Translations under genes and position numbers: made by a program
Notes under the pieces: model-generated
What the model was told of the DNA's origin: nothing
The model's database searches: none
The model's input: only the letters and a program-made list of their open reading frames with translations
Source of the DNA: Microbispora rosea
GTDB taxonomy: Bacteria > Actinomycetota > Actinomycetes > Streptosporangiales > Streptosporangiaceae
Direction: 5' to 3'
Assembly (NCBI RefSeq): GCF_900156315.1
Contig: NZ_FTNI01000028.1
Span: 62,001-126,000 of the forward strand
Length of the DNA: 64,000 nucleotides
Shown: positions 1-9,045 of the stretch, piece by piece
Layout: the number at the start of each line of letters is the position of its first letter
Numbering within the stretch: position 1 is the first letter of the stretch

Positions 1-165
1 GTCGAGCAGGCGGACGCACTGGTGGAGGAGGCCCTGTCGGCCCTCACCAGCCGCCGTCAGGCGCTGCTCGACCAGTGGAAGGAAAACGAGCAGGGCGACA
101 CCGAGGCGCTGCGCCTGGCCCTGCACGAGTACCACGCGTTACTTGCCCACCTGAACCGGAAGTGA
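1..165 (+). CDS. C-terminal part of an unknown protein
   Basis: The window opens inside an open frame that ends at a TGA at 163-165. The visible 54 residues are charged and probably helical (EQADALVEEALSALTSRR... ending LAHLNRK). There are no membrane segments and no motif I recognise. The next small gene starts 7 bases after the stop, with its ribosome binding site overlapping this end, so the two are probably co-transcribed. No function is assigned. Confidence 0.6.
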   Translation, partial: VEQADALVEEALSALTSRRQALLDQWKENEQGDTEALRLALHEYHALLAHLNRK

Positions 166-172
166 GGTAACA

Positions 173-367
173 ATGCTCGCCATCGCCGCGGCGGTCGTCT
201 TCGGGATCGCCTTCCTCCTCGACCTACTCAACGCGAGCATCGGCATCGGCCTGACCGCGCTGCTCGCCCTCGGCCTGTGCCTGCTGTCCCTGCACCAGGC
301 CGGCGTCGGCACCGCCGGGGTGAACTCCTGGCGCGGCGGCTGGCGCGGCGGACGCGTCCGTCGCTGA
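173..367 (+). CDS. Small membrane protein, unknown function
   Basis: This encodes 64 residues. Two hydrophobic stretches (about 2-20 and 22-40) are followed by a basic Gly/Arg tail (SWRGGWRGGRVRR). A GAGGTAA ribosome site overlaps the stop of the preceding gene, so the two look translationally linked. The basic tail after the second helix predicts a short membrane hairpin with the tail in the cytoplasm. Small proteins of this shape are common in actinomycetes and mostly uncharacterised. A strong hairpin lies 43 bases downstream. Confidence 0.6.
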   Translation: MLAIAAAVVFGIAFLLDLLNASIGIGLTALLALGLCLLSLHQAGVGTAGVNSWRGGWRGGRVRR

Positions 368-410
368 CGCCCGCGACCACAACGTCATTCCCGGCCGGCC
401 AGAACCCGAA

Positions 411-445
411 GCGGTCTCGCGGGAGCACTCCTTCCGCGAGACCGC
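411..445 (+). terminator. Hairpin terminator after the small membrane gene
   Basis: A perfect 12-bp inverted repeat (411-422 and 434-445, arm GCGGTCTCGCGG) surrounds an 11-base loop. It lies downstream of the gene ending at 367 and upstream of the CBS gene. There is no U-tract, which is usual for actinomycete hairpin terminators. Confidence 0.6.
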
Positions 446-498
446 AGAGCCGTATAACCATGAGAACTACGCCCCACCGGCCCCCTCAGGAGACCGCG

Positions 499-975
499 AT
501 GCCCCACACCGTGGAAGAGGTCATGACACGCGATCCGGTCACGCTGCCGGAGGAGGCCACGGTGGTCAAGGCCGCCAAGCTGATGCGCGACCGCGGGATC
601 GGCGACGTGCTGGTCGTCGGTGACGGCCGGCTGCGCGGGCTGGTGACCGACCGGGACATCGTCGTACGCGCGGTCGCGGAGGGCAGGGACCTCGCCACCA
701 CTCCCCTGGCGACGCTGTGCACCTGCGACGTGGTGACCGTCGGCCCTGACCACGACGTCGCCGAGGCGGCGCGGCTGATGCGTGAGAAGGACGTGCGTCA
801 GCTCCCGGTGGTCGTGGACGGCCGCCCGATCGGCGTCGTCGCCCTGGCCGACCTCACCCTCGCGCTCACTCCCGGCGATACCCCCGACGATGCCCGCGGC
901 CTCACCCCCGGCGATGCCCCCGGGCTCACCCCCACCCCCGATCGCGTCTCCGGCCGCGCTCCCGCCCCCGCCTGA
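499..975 (+). CDS. Paired CBS-domain protein
   Basis: This is a 158-residue protein with two CBS domains in tandem, about 8-58 (VMTRDPVTL to LVTDRDIV) and 72-122 (CDVVTVGPDH to VVALADLTLAL), followed by a low-complexity Pro/Gly/Thr tail with repeated LTPGD units. Such free-standing CBS pairs bind adenosine nucleotides and act as energy or stress sensors; no catalytic domain is attached. The ATG at 499 is chosen because a CAGGAGA ribosome site precedes it, although the frame is open further upstream. The region 976-1124 before the ABC operon holds no gene. Confidence 0.85.
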   Translation: MPHTVEEVMTRDPVTLPEEATVVKAAKLMRDRGIGDVLVVGDGRLRGLVTDRDIVVRAVAEGRDLATTPLATLCTCDVVTVGPDHDVAEAARLMREKDVRQLPVVVDGRPIGVVALADLTLALTPGDTPDDARGLTPGDAPGLTPTPDRVSGRAPAPA

Positions 976-1053
976 CGGCCCTTGGGCGTCCTCGTTCCCG
1001 TCGAGATCGGCGAACGCCGTCCCTGTTCGCTCCTGCCGAAATTCCCGCGTGAG

Positions 1054-1068
1054 TGAGCTAGCTGCTCA
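1054..1068. promoter_or_regulatory. Candidate operator ahead of the ABC exporter
   Basis: The inverted repeat TGAGC-TAGCT-GCTCA lies about 57 bases before the first ABC gene, in an AT-richer patch that could carry the promoter. No regulator gene is adjacent, so this is only a candidate site. Confidence 0.3.
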
Positions 1069-1124
1069 TATAGCGTGTTCGGCATGATTTTCCCCTCCCC
1101 GCGACACCTCCCTGGATCACGGCC

Positions 1125-2858
1125 GTGCTGAGCCGCCTGCTCCGCACGTACCTGCGGCCCTACTCCCCCGCGCTCGCGGCGGTGGTGCTGTTCCAGCTCG
1201 TCGGCACCATCGCCTCCCTGTACCTGCCGAGCCTGAACGCCGACATCATCGACCAGGGGGTGGCCACGGGCGACACCGGCTACATCCTGACCACCGGCGG
1301 CTGGATGCTGACCGTGTCCCTCGTGCAGATCGCCTGCTCGATCGCGGCGGTCTATTACGGTGCCCGGGTCGCGGCGGGGTTCGGCCGGGATGTCCGGTCG
1401 GCGGTCTTCCACCGCGTGACCGGCTTCTCCCAGCGGGAGGTCTCCGAGTTCGGGGCTCCGTCGCTGATCACCCGCAACACCAACGACGTGCAGCAGATCC
1501 AGATGCTCGTGGTGATGACCTGCACGATGCTGGTCGCCGCTCCCATCATGGGCGTCGGCGGCATCATCATGGCCCTGCGCCAGGACGTCGGGCTGTCGTG
1601 GCTCATGCTGGTCTGCGTCCCGGTGCTGCTGGTCTCGATCGGGCTGATCGTCTTCCGCATGGTCCCGCAGTTCCGCGCCATGCAGACCCGCATCGACGTG
1701 GTGAACCAGGTGCTCCGGGAGCAGCTTTCCGGCATCCGCGTGGTGCGGGCGTTCGTCCGGGAGCGTGAGGAGACCCGCCGGTTCGCGAAGGCGAACGACG
1801 AGCTGACCGACACGGCGCTGCGCGTCGGGCGGCTGACCGCGCTCATCTTCCCCACCGTGATGCTGATCCTCAACGCCTCCAGCGTCGCCGTGCTGTGGTT
1901 CGGCGCCGCCCGGGTGGACAGCGGCGAGATGCAGGTGGGAGCCCTCACCGCGTTCCTCATGTACCTGATGCAGATCCTCATGTCGATGATGATGGCGACC
2001 TTCATCTCGATCATGATCCCGCGTGCCGCGGTCTGCGCGGAGCGCATCTCGGAGGTGCTGGACACCGAGTCGTCGGTGCGCCCGTCCGACGATCCCGTAC
2101 GCCAGGTGGACCGCCGGGGCGAGCTGGAGCTGCGTGACGTCGAGTTCCGCTATCCGGGCGCGGAGGCGCCCGTGTTAACCGGCATCTCCTTCCGCGTGGC
2201 CGCGGGACAGACCACCGCCGTCATCGGGAGCACCGGGTCGGGGAAGACGACGCTGGTCTCGCTGGTGCCCCGCCTGTTCGACGCGACGTCCGGCGCCGTG
2301 CTGATCGACGGCGCCGACGTACGCGAGCTCGATCCCCAGATGCTCTGGACGCGCATCGGCCTGGTGCCGCAGAAGCCGTACCTGTTCACCGGCACCGTCG
2401 CGAGCAACCTGCGGTACGGCAACCCGGACGCCACCGACGAGGAGCTGTGGGAGGCGCTGGAGATCGCCCAGGCCCGCGACTTCGTCGAGGCGATGCCCGA
2501 GGGCCTGCAGGCCCCGATCTCCCAGGGCGGCACGAACGTGTCCGGCGGGCAGCGCCAGCGCCTGTCCATCGCCCGCGCGCTCGTCGCCAAACCCGAGATC
2601 TACCTGTTCGACGACTCGTTCTCGGCGCTCGACCTGACCACCGACGCCAGGCTGCGCGCGGCGCTGCGCCCGTACACGGCCGACGCCGCCGTGATGATCG
2701 TCGCCCAGCGGGTCTCCACCATCGCCGACGCCGACCAGATCGTCGTCCTGGACGACGGCGTCGTCGTCGGCATCGGCACCCATGACCAACTGCTCGATAC
2801 CTGCCCGACGTACGTCGAGATCGTCGAGTCCCAACTGACCGCGGGGAGTGCGGTATGA
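1125..2858 (+). CDS. ABC exporter half-transporter, degenerate-site subunit
   Basis: This is a 577-residue half-transporter: a six-helix membrane domain (about 1-300) fused to a nucleotide-binding domain. Walker A is GSTGSGKT and the signature is VSGGQRQR. The Walker B end reads FDDS, with Asp in place of the catalytic Glu, and the switch-loop His is Gln (AQRVSTI). This pattern is known from the non-hydrolysing half of heterodimeric exporters such as TM287/288, TmrAB and BmrCD. The start is GTG. The stop overlaps the partner's ATG by ATGA, so the pair is translationally coupled. The exported substrate is unknown; multidrug or lipid export is typical. Confidence 0.9.
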   Translation: MLSRLLRTYLRPYSPALAAVVLFQLVGTIASLYLPSLNADIIDQGVATGDTGYILTTGGWMLTVSLVQIACSIAAVYYGARVAAGFGRDVRSAVFHRVTGFSQREVSEFGAPSLITRNTNDVQQIQMLVVMTCTMLVAAPIMGVGGIIMALRQDVGLSWLMLVCVPVLLVSIGLIVFRMVPQFRAMQTRIDVVNQVLREQLSGIRVVRAFVREREETRRFAKANDELTDTALRVGRLTALIFPTVMLILNASSVAVLWFGAARVDSGEMQVGALTAFLMYLMQILMSMMMATFISIMIPRAAVCAERISEVLDTESSVRPSDDPVRQVDRRGELELRDVEFRYPGAEAPVLTGISFRVAAGQTTAVIGSTGSGKTTLVSLVPRLFDATSGAVLIDGADVRELDPQMLWTRIGLVPQKPYLFTGTVASNLRYGNPDATDEELWEALEIAQARDFVEAMPEGLQAPISQGGTNVSGGQRQRLSIARALVAKPEIYLFDDSFSALDLTTDARLRAALRPYTADAAVMIVAQRVSTIADADQIVVLDDGVVVGIGTHDQLLDTCPTYVEIVESQLTAGSAV

Positions 2859-4855
2859 GCGACCGGCCCACGGCACCGGCACGGCCCATGGCACCGGCGC
2901 GGCCCGCCGGAGGCGGCGGTTTCGGGCCCTTCGGCCGCGGCCAGATGCCGGCGGAGAAGTCGATGAACTTCGGCCCCTCCGTACGGCGGCTGCTGCGCCG
3001 GTTGAGCCCGGAACGGCCGAAGATCCTGGCCGTGATCGGCCTCGCCGTGATCAGCGTGGTGTTCTCCGTCATCGGGCCGAAGCTGCTCGGTCGGGCGACC
3101 GATGTGATCTTCAGCGGTGTGATCGGCGGACGGCTGCCCGCGGGAACGACCAAGGAGCAGGCCGTGCAGGGCCTGCGCGCCTCGGGTCACGGCGACTTCG
3201 CGGACATGCTCGCGGGGATGGACGTCGTCCCCGGTCGCGGCATCGATATCGGCGCGCTGGGCACGGTCCTGGCCTGGGTGCTGGCGCTGTACGTCGCGGC
3301 GTCGCTGTTCATGTGGCTGCAGGGCCGGCTGCTCAACGACGTGACACAGCGCACGGTGTTCCGCCTCAGGGCCGACGTCGAGGACAAACTGCACCGGCTC
3401 CCGCTGAAGTTCTTCGACGGCCAGCCGCGCGGCGAGCTGCTCAGCCGGGTCACCAACGACATCGACAACGTGTCCCAGACCCTGCAGCAGACGCTGAGCC
3501 AGCTGCTGAGCTCGCTGCTCACCGTGGTCGGCGTGCTGGTCATGATGTTCGTGATCTCGCCGCTGCTCGCGGCGATCGCACTGGTGACGATCCCGGTCAC
3601 GATGATCGTCACAGGGCAGATCGCCAAGCGCTCGCAGAAGCAGTTCGTCGCCCAGTGGGCGCACACGGGCACGCTGAACGCCCACATCGAGGAGGCGTTC
3701 ACCGGTCACGAGCTGGTGAAGGTCTTCGGGCGGGGCCCGGAGGTCGAGCAGGTGTTCCGGGAGCGGAACGAGGCCCTGTACAAGGCGAGCTTCGGCGCCC
3801 AGTTCATCTCCGGGATCATCATGCCGACGATGATGTTCATCGGGAACCTCAACTACGTCGCCATCGCGGTCGTCGGCGCGGTACGGGTGGCAGGCGGGTC
3901 GATGAGCCTGGGCGACGTCCAGGCGTTCATCCAGTACTCCCGGCAGTTCACCCAGCCGCTGACCCAGGTGGCCTCGATGGCCAACCTGCTGCAGTCGGGG
4001 GTGGCCTCCGCCGAGCGGGTCTTCGAGCTGCTGGACGCCGAGGAGCAGGAGCCCGACCCGGCCGACCCGGTGCTGCCCGAGACCCGGCGGGGGCGCGTCG
4101 AGTTCGAGCACGTGTCCTTCAGCTACGACCCCGAGCAGCCCCTCATCGAGGACCTGTCGCTGGTGGCCGAGCCCGGGCACACGATCGCGATCGTCGGCCC
4201 GACCGGCGCGGGGAAGACCACGCTGGTCAACCTGATCATGCGCTTCTACGAGCTGGACGCGGGCCGCATCACCCTCGACGGCGTCGACATCACGGCGATG
4301 CGCCGCGAGGACCTGCGTGCCCAGATCGGCATGGTGCTCCAGGACACCTGGCTGTTCGGCGGGACGATCCGCGACAACATCGCCTACGGCAACCCCCGGG
4401 CCACCGACGAGGAGGTCCAGGCGGCGGCCCGGGCGACGTACGTGGACCGGTTCGTCCGCACCCTCCCCGACGGGTACGACACCGTGATCGACGAGGAGGG
4501 CGGCAACATCAGCGCCGGAGAGAAGCAGCTGCTGACCATCGCCCGCGCGTTCCTCGCCAACCCGTCCCTGCTCATCCTGGACGAGGCGACCAGCTCGGTC
4601 GACACCCGCACCGAGGTGTTGGTGCAGCACGCGATGGCCGCGCTGCGCAGCGACAGGACCAGCTTCGTCATCGCCCACCGGCTGTCGACCATCCGCGACG
4701 CCGACCTCATCCTGGTGATGGAGGCCGGGAGCATCGTCGAGCACGGCACCCACGACGAGCTGCTCGCCGCCCGGGGCGCCTACCACCGGCTCTATTCCTC
4801 GCAGTTCGCCGGCGCCCTGACCGGCGACGACGCATCCGCCGCCGAAGTGGGGTGA
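2855..4855 (+). CDS. ABC exporter half-transporter, catalytic subunit
   Basis: This is a 666-residue partner of the upstream half-transporter. A Gly/Pro-rich N-terminus of about 40 residues precedes a six-helix membrane domain and a nucleotide-binding domain. Walker A is GPTGAGKT, Walker B is LLILDEAT with the catalytic Glu, and the H-loop is canonical (AHRLSTI). Its signature is the variant ISAGEK. Combined with the partner, this gives one consensus ATP site (this Walker A/B plus the partner's signature) and one degenerate site. It begins within the stop codon of the first subunit and ends before a strong hairpin. Confidence 0.92.
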   Translation: MSDRPTAPARPMAPARPAGGGGFGPFGRGQMPAEKSMNFGPSVRRLLRRLSPERPKILAVIGLAVISVVFSVIGPKLLGRATDVIFSGVIGGRLPAGTTKEQAVQGLRASGHGDFADMLAGMDVVPGRGIDIGALGTVLAWVLALYVAASLFMWLQGRLLNDVTQRTVFRLRADVEDKLHRLPLKFFDGQPRGELLSRVTNDIDNVSQTLQQTLSQLLSSLLTVVGVLVMMFVISPLLAAIALVTIPVTMIVTGQIAKRSQKQFVAQWAHTGTLNAHIEEAFTGHELVKVFGRGPEVEQVFRERNEALYKASFGAQFISGIIMPTMMFIGNLNYVAIAVVGAVRVAGGSMSLGDVQAFIQYSRQFTQPLTQVASMANLLQSGVASAERVFELLDAEEQEPDPADPVLPETRRGRVEFEHVSFSYDPEQPLIEDLSLVAEPGHTIAIVGPTGAGKTTLVNLIMRFYELDAGRITLDGVDITAMRREDLRAQIGMVLQDTWLFGGTIRDNIAYGNPRATDEEVQAAARATYVDRFVRTLPDGYDTVIDEEGGNISAGEKQLLTIARAFLANPSLLILDEATSSVDTRTEVLVQHAMAALRSDRTSFVIAHRLSTIRDADLILVMEAGSIVEHGTHDELLAARGAYHRLYSSQFAGALTGDDASAAEVG

Positions 4856-4927
4856 CCGGCGCCGGCGCGCCTGCTCCCCATCGCCGCCCGGCCACCGGTC
4901 TCACGGCCCGGCCGGGCGGTGCGGAGA

Positions 4928-4960
4928 CCCCGGAGGCGGCCGCCTCGGCCGCCTCCGGGG
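4928..4960. terminator. Bidirectional hairpin terminator
   Basis: A perfect 15-bp stem (4928-4942 and 4946-4960) has a 3-base loop. It lies between the ABC operon on the plus strand and the NADH dehydrogenase gene ending on the minus strand, so it can terminate both. Confidence 0.75.
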
Positions 4961-5002
4961 CGCTCCGGCGCTGAAGGCGGGAGGTGACGGGTGCCGCGGC
5001 GC

Positions 5003-6301
5003 TCACGAGCGGGCGGACAGCGTGAACTCCTTGCGCGGCTCCTCGATGGCCCCCAGCGAGACGATCTCCCGGGGGAAGAACAGCCCGAGCGTCCAGTCCA
5101 TGAGGATCCGGGTCTTCTTGTTGAAGGTCGGCATCCGCGTCAGGTGATAGGTGCGGTGCATCAACCAGGCGGGGAAGCCGCGAAGCTTCCGGCCGTAGAT
5201 CTGCGCGACTCCCTTGTAGAGTCCCAGGCTCGCCACCGACCCCGCGTACTTGTGCCGGTAGGGCCGCTGGGCCTCCCCCCGCAGTACCCCCAGCAGGTTG
5301 TCGGCCAGCGTCTTGGCCTGCCGTACGGCGTGCTGGGCGTTGGGCGGGCAGAACTCCCCCGGCCGGGTCAGGTCGGGGACGGCCGCGGAGTCGCCCGCGG
5401 CGAAGGCGAAGTCGGTGCCGTGCACGCGCAGGCAGGGGTCGACCCTGATCCTGCCCTTCTTGTCCAGGGGCAGGTCACCCGCGCCGACCAGCGGGTTGGG
5501 CTTGACGCCCGCCGTCCAGACGAGGGTGTCGGCGCCGAACTCCTCGCCGTCGCTCAGCACGACGCGGCCGTCCTCCGCGGACTTCAGCCGCGTGCCCATG
5601 CGGACCTCGATGCCCCGCTCGCGCAGCTGGAGGGCCGTCCATTTGCCCATGTCGGGGCCCACCTCGGGCAGGATGCGGTCGGTGGCCTCGACCAGGATCC
5701 AGCGCATGTCCTCACGACGCAGCCCGGCGAAGTACTTGAGCGCGCCCGCCGCCATGTCCTCCAGCTCGGCCAGGGCCTCCACGCCGGCGTAGCCGCCGCC
5801 GACGAAGACGAAGGTGAGGGCCCTGCGGCGGACCTCCCGGTCCGGCGTGGACGCGGCGATGTCGAGGCGGCCGAGCACGTGGTTGCGCAGGGCGATGGCC
5901 TCTTCGATGGTCTTGAAGCCGATGCCGTGCTCGGCCAGGCCGGGCACCGGCAGAAGCCTTGAGATCGAGCCCGGCGCCACGACGAGGTAGTCGTAGTCGA
6001 TGGTGAGGTCGGGCCCCTCGTGCGGGGTGAACTCCGCCTTGCGGTCGCCGAGCCGCACCTGGGTGATCCTGCCGCTGAGGATCTGGCATCTGTTCAGCAC
6101 CCGCCTGAGCGGGACGACGACGTGCCGCGCCTCGATGTTGCCCGCGGCCGCCTCCGGGAGGAAGGGCTGGTAGGTCATGTAGGAATCGAGGTCCGCGACG
6201 GTCACGAGCGCCTCGCCGCGGCGGAGCCTGCGCTGCAGGCGGAGTGCTGTGTACATGCCGACGTATCCGCCGCCGACGATCAGAATCCGTGGGACAGCCA
6301 T
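5003..6301 (-). CDS. ndh: Type II NADH dehydrogenase (NDH-2)
   Basis: This is a 432-residue FAD-dependent oxidoreductase expected to pass electrons from NADH to menaquinone at the membrane surface without proton pumping. The N-terminal FAD-binding motif is LIVGGGYVGMYTA. The NAD-binding motif is FVFVGGGYAGVEALAELED near residue 165. A second flavin-binding motif (FAAGDSAAVPD) lies near 305. The C-terminal part carries the amphipathic region used for membrane contact. It starts 15 bases after the RsbW-like ATPase gene, so the two probably share a transcript. This is an unusual pairing of a respiratory enzyme with an anti-sigma-type kinase. Confidence 0.92.
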   Translation of the reverse strand: MAVPRILIVGGGYVGMYTALRLQRRLRRGEALVTVADLDSYMTYQPFLPEAAAGNIEARHVVVPLRRVLNRCQILSGRITQVRLGDRKAEFTPHEGPDLTIDYDYLVVAPGSISRLLPVPGLAEHGIGFKTIEEAIALRNHVLGRLDIAASTPDREVRRRALTFVFVGGGYAGVEALAELEDMAAGALKYFAGLRREDMRWILVEATDRILPEVGPDMGKWTALQLRERGIEVRMGTRLKSAEDGRVVLSDGEEFGADTLVWTAGVKPNPLVGAGDLPLDKKGRIRVDPCLRVHGTDFAFAAGDSAAVPDLTRPGEFCPPNAQHAVRQAKTLADNLLGVLRGEAQRPYRHKYAGSVASLGLYKGVAQIYGRKLRGFPAWLMHRTYHLTRMPTFNKKTRILMDWTLGLFFPREIVSLGAIEEPRKEFTLSARS

Positions 6302-6316
6302 GGCTGTCCCCTACCC

Positions 6317-6742
6317 CTAGTCCAGGAGGAAACGCATCGTCACCGTGGTCCCTGCGGGACCGGTGGTGACGTGGAGGTCGTTGCTCAGCATGCGCGTGAC
6401 CCACAGCCCCATGCCGCTGGTCGCGTTCTCCGGAGGTGGGTCGTGGCCCGGCTCGCCCTCGAGACGCCATTGCCTGCCGTCGTCGTGCACGGCGACCACC
6501 AGGGCCGCCCCATCGCGCCAGATGCCCAGCCGTGCCTTGGTCGACCCGTGGGTGACCGCGTTGGTGGCGACCTCGTTGAGCGCGACGAGGAAGTCGCCGA
6601 TCGCGCCCTCCCTCATGCCGCGACGCTGCGCCTCGGCGGCGGCGAACTCCCGCAGATCGGGCAGATCGGCTAAGGAGAAGGCACGCTCCCTTGCCGCTCT
6701 GGTGACGTGCGCGGGAACGCCGTCATCTTTCACCCGGTACAC
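6317..6742 (-). CDS. RsbW-like ATP-binding anti-sigma/regulatory kinase
   Basis: This is a 141-residue HATPase_c (GHKL) protein of the anti-sigma kinase type. The N box is LNEVATNAVTHG (near 56), the G1-like box is VHDDGRQW and the G2 box is SGMGLWVTRML. There is no sensor or membrane domain. RsbW/SpoIIAB proteins bind a sigma factor and phosphorylate a STAS antagonist, and both partners are encoded just upstream (sigma at 6853-7632, STAS at 7819-8175). Many actinomycete copies of this family have other partners, so pairing with this sigma factor is inference. It lies downstream of the sigma gene, separated by a hairpin, and upstream of ndh. Confidence 0.85.
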   Translation of the reverse strand: MYRVKDDGVPAHVTRAARERAFSLADLPDLREFAAAEAQRRGMREGAIGDFLVALNEVATNAVTHGSTKARLGIWRDGAALVVAVHDDGRQWRLEGEPGHDPPPENATSGMGLWVTRMLSNDLHVTTGPAGTTVTMRFLLD

Positions 6743-6801
6743 GCCTCCCGCCGGAATCTCGCCGTCTCAGGATCTATGGGCTATGGGCAGGACGAAGATA
6801 C

Positions 6802-6837
6802 CCCGGGACACCGCCTTGGCACAGACGGTGTCCCGGG
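6802..6837. terminator. Hairpin between sigma factor and ATPase genes
   Basis: A perfect 12-bp inverted repeat (6802-6813 and 6826-6837, arm CCCGGGACACCG) has a 12-base loop and begins 16 bases after the sigma gene stop on the minus strand. It probably ends or attenuates the sigma transcript. On the minus strand a GGGTAT hexamer (6803 down to 6798) overlaps its far end and could be a SigB-type -10 for the ATPase gene, but the -35 match is poor. Confidence 0.6.
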
Positions 6838-6852
6838 CATCGCCGCATCCTC

Positions 6853-7632
6853 TCATCCCGCGACGAGCTCCGCCCGGAGCTGGTCGAGGGTCTTGCGGAG
6901 GATCCGTGAGACATGCATCTGCGATATGCCGAACTCCGCCGCGATCTCGGCCTGCGTCATGTTGCCGTAGAAGCGCAGCAGGAGGATGTTCTTCTCCCGC
7001 TCGGGGAGAAGGTCGATGAGAGGCTTCAGCGCCTCGGTGTCCACCAGGGTGTCGAGCGCGTCGTCCTCTTCGGGGATCACGTCGCCGAGCGCGGCGGCGT
7101 CGTCGTCGGCGCCGATCGGCGCGTCGAGGGAGAGCGTGCTGTACGCCGCGGAGGCGTCCATGGTGAGGAGCATGTCCTCCTCGGACAGCCCCATCTTCTT
7201 GGCGAGCTCCGCGACGGTGGGGAACCGGCCCAGCTCCTGCGTCATGTCGGCGACGTGCCGGTTGAGCTCGGCCCGGCGCTCCTGGTAGAGGCGGGGCACC
7301 CGGACGGCCCAGGTGCGGTCGCGGAAGTGCCGCTTGACCTCGCCCGTCATGGTGACCATGGCGTACCCGCGGAAGCTGTGGCCCAGGGTGGGGTCGAAGC
7401 CGTTGATGGCCTTCATGAGGCCGACGTACGCGGCCTGCAGGAGGTCCTCCATCGGCTCGCCACGGTTGAGGTACCGCCGGGCGATGTCCCTCGCCATCGG
7501 GCGGTGCATTTCTACGATCTTCTCACGGAGGCGTTCCCGCCGCTCCTCGGACTGTCCGTCCTCGGCCAGCTCGGCCAGGAGCTCTTCGGCGGTCGGATTG
7601 CTGGCGGTCTCTACACGGACCTCGGCAGCCAT
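6853..7632 (-). CDS. SigB/SigF/SigG-family RNA polymerase sigma factor
   Basis: This is a 259-residue group 3 sigma factor. Region 2 includes ARRYLNRGEPMEDLLQAAYVGLMKAINGFDP. Region 3 includes ELGRFPTVAELAKKMGLSEEDM. Region 4 ends with the helix-turn-helix TQAEIAAEFGISQMHVSRILRKTLDQLR. Family members direct general-stress or sporulation genes and are held by RsbW-type anti-sigma factors. I prefer the ATG at 7632 because a GAGGGG ribosome site lies just upstream; a GTG at 7698 in the same frame is less likely. The divergent STAS gene and downstream ATPase gene form the usual partner-switching set. Confidence 0.92.
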   Translation of the reverse strand: MAAEVRVETASNPTAEELLAELAEDGQSEERRERLREKIVEMHRPMARDIARRYLNRGEPMEDLLQAAYVGLMKAINGFDPTLGHSFRGYAMVTMTGEVKRHFRDRTWAVRVPRLYQERRAELNRHVADMTQELGRFPTVAELAKKMGLSEEDMLLTMDASAAYSTLSLDAPIGADDDAAALGDVIPEEDDALDTLVDTEALKPLIDLLPEREKNILLLRFYGNMTQAEIAAEFGISQMHVSRILRKTLDQLRAELVAG

Positions 7633-7642
7633 CTGCGCAGTC

Positions 7643-7664
7643 CCCTCGTATTTTCTCGCGAGGG
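7643..7664 (-). promoter_or_regulatory. Hairpin covering the sigma-factor ribosome site
   Basis: An inverted repeat (7643-7648 and 7659-7664, arm CCCTCG) overlaps the GAGGGG ribosome site of the sigma gene. In the mRNA it would pair the ribosome site and could limit translation. The stem is only 6 bp, so this is a candidate. Confidence 0.3.
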
Positions 7665-7818
7665 CGCCTACGCGCTGGGATGACCACGCAGAAGGCACGC
7701 CTCGCTACAGTATCGAGACGAGGCCCTCTGCTGGACCTCTGCTTCAGTATATTGCCGCAAAATCAGGAGTATCACCACCCCTTCGGCACCAGTAATGTTG
7801 CCGCAGAGGAGGCGCGAG

Positions 7819-8175
7819 GTGTCTAACAACGGGCTGCTGTCCCTGACGTCCAGCATGGCAGGGGACATCGTGGTGATCCATGTGAACGGCGTCCTCGACG
7901 CCACGACTCGTGAGCAGTTCTCGGACTACCTGGACGCCGCGGCCGACGACCACGGCCCCGGCATGGTCCTCGACCTGGGCGGCGTGACCTTCATGGACTC
8001 CCGGGCGCTGGGCCTGATCGTGCACCACTGGCAGCGCTCGACCACGGCCGGCGGCAAATTCGCACTGATCTCCGTGCAATACCCGAACTCCAAGGTGATG
8101 TGGGTCACCGGCCTGTCGGAGCGACTGCCCCTGTTCGACACCCTCGACGAGGCCCTGGCCGCGTTCGCCGCCTGA
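7819..8175 (+). CDS. STAS-domain anti-sigma factor antagonist
   Basis: This is a 118-residue single STAS domain, as in RsbV/SpoIIAA. The conserved phosphorylation-site segment is VTFMDSRALGLIV, with Ser in the expected place. The unphosphorylated form captures the anti-sigma kinase and releases the sigma factor. I chose the GTG at 7819 because a perfect GAGGAGG ribosome site lies 6 bases before it; an ATG at 7795 lies upstream of that site. It is transcribed divergently from the sigma gene. Confidence 0.88.
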   Translation: MSNNGLLSLTSSMAGDIVVIHVNGVLDATTREQFSDYLDAAADDHGPGMVLDLGGVTFMDSRALGLIVHHWQRSTTAGGKFALISVQYPNSKVMWVTGLSERLPLFDTLDEALAAFAA

Positions 8176-8230
8176 GCCCGCCGCCGGTCGCCGGTCGCCG
8201 CATCCCCGCTGCCGCCACCCGCGGCGTACG

Positions 8231-8249
8231 GCCCCGCTCAGGCCGGGGC
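8231..8249. terminator. Weak hairpin between convergent genes
   Basis: A 6-bp inverted repeat (GCCCCG...CGGGGC, loop 7) overlaps the stop codon of the GAF-ANTAR gene and faces the end of the STAS gene. It is the only hairpin noticed in the 62-base gap. Confidence 0.25.
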
Positions 8250-8948
8250 GGCTCCCCCGTGCTTCTGCTGGTGCTCGGTCACCAGGAGCTTGGCCAGGTC
8301 GGCCACCTTCACCTGGTGGTGCTGCGACACCCGCCTGAGCTCCTCGAACGCCTCCTCGGCCGAGCAGCCGCTCTTCGACATGATGATGCCCTTGGCCTGG
8401 TCGATCACCGACCGGCCCGCCAGGGCCTCCTGCATCTGCGCCGCGCCGGTCAGGACGTCGTCGAACTCCCAGATGTTGGCCAGCGCCACGGTGATCTGCT
8501 CGCGCAGCAGGGCCATGAGAGGGCCCCCGGAGCTGAACACGCCGGGGCGCACGCCGTACAGGCCGATGATCACGACGGCGCCTTCCACCGCGATCGGCAC
8601 GACGAGGACCGAGCGCACCCCGTGCCGTACGGCGGTGGCGGCGTAGCGGGACCAGCGGGACTCGCGCATGACGTCGGGGATCGCCATCGGGCGGCCGGTG
8701 GACAGCGCCTCCCTCGACGGGCCCTCGCGCAGGTCGCGTTCGCGGTCGATGAGCACGGTGAGCTCGCTGTGGGAGGCGGCGAGCAGCACCCGCTCCTCCA
8801 TCCACAACTCGGCCGTTCCGCCGGCGCAGCCGGGGACGCCACGGGCGACCGCCTCGGTGATGCCGCGCAGAACGCTCTCGGCCGACGTGCCCTCGGTCAC
8901 ACGGCCCAGCGCCGCGAGGTCACGCGCGAGAATGGATGTCGTCTCCAT
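8238..8948 (-). CDS. GAF-ANTAR RNA-binding antitermination regulator
   Basis: This is a 236-residue protein with an N-terminal GAF sensor domain (about 20-155) and a C-terminal ANTAR domain (about 165-225, RSVIDQAKGIIMSKSGCSAEEAFEELRRVS). ANTAR domains bind paired hexaloops in nascent RNA and prevent termination. The A-x-G-I-I-M and A-F-x-x-L-R positions are present. No histidine-kinase or receiver domain is fused, so the GAF domain is the likely input. It is divergent from the phosphatase-like gene at 9046 across a 97-base AT-richer gap. Such proteins are abundant in actinomycetes; the regulated RNA is not visible here. Confidence 0.88.
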   Translation of the reverse strand: METTSILARDLAALGRVTEGTSAESVLRGITEAVARGVPGCAGGTAELWMEERVLLAASHSELTVLIDRERDLREGPSREALSTGRPMAIPDVMRESRWSRYAATAVRHGVRSVLVVPIAVEGAVVIIGLYGVRPGVFSSGGPLMALLREQITVALANIWEFDDVLTGAAQMQEALAGRSVIDQAKGIIMSKSGCSAEEAFEELRRVSQHHQVKVADLAKLLVTEHQQKHGGAAPA

Positions 8949-9045
8949 GGTAGAAAGACCATTCCCATAGTTTTCGGGTTAATCCAGGCTGGATCGATTA
9001 GACCCGGGGTTTGGCGTAGCGTCTACGTCGAGAGAGGGGGGCAGC

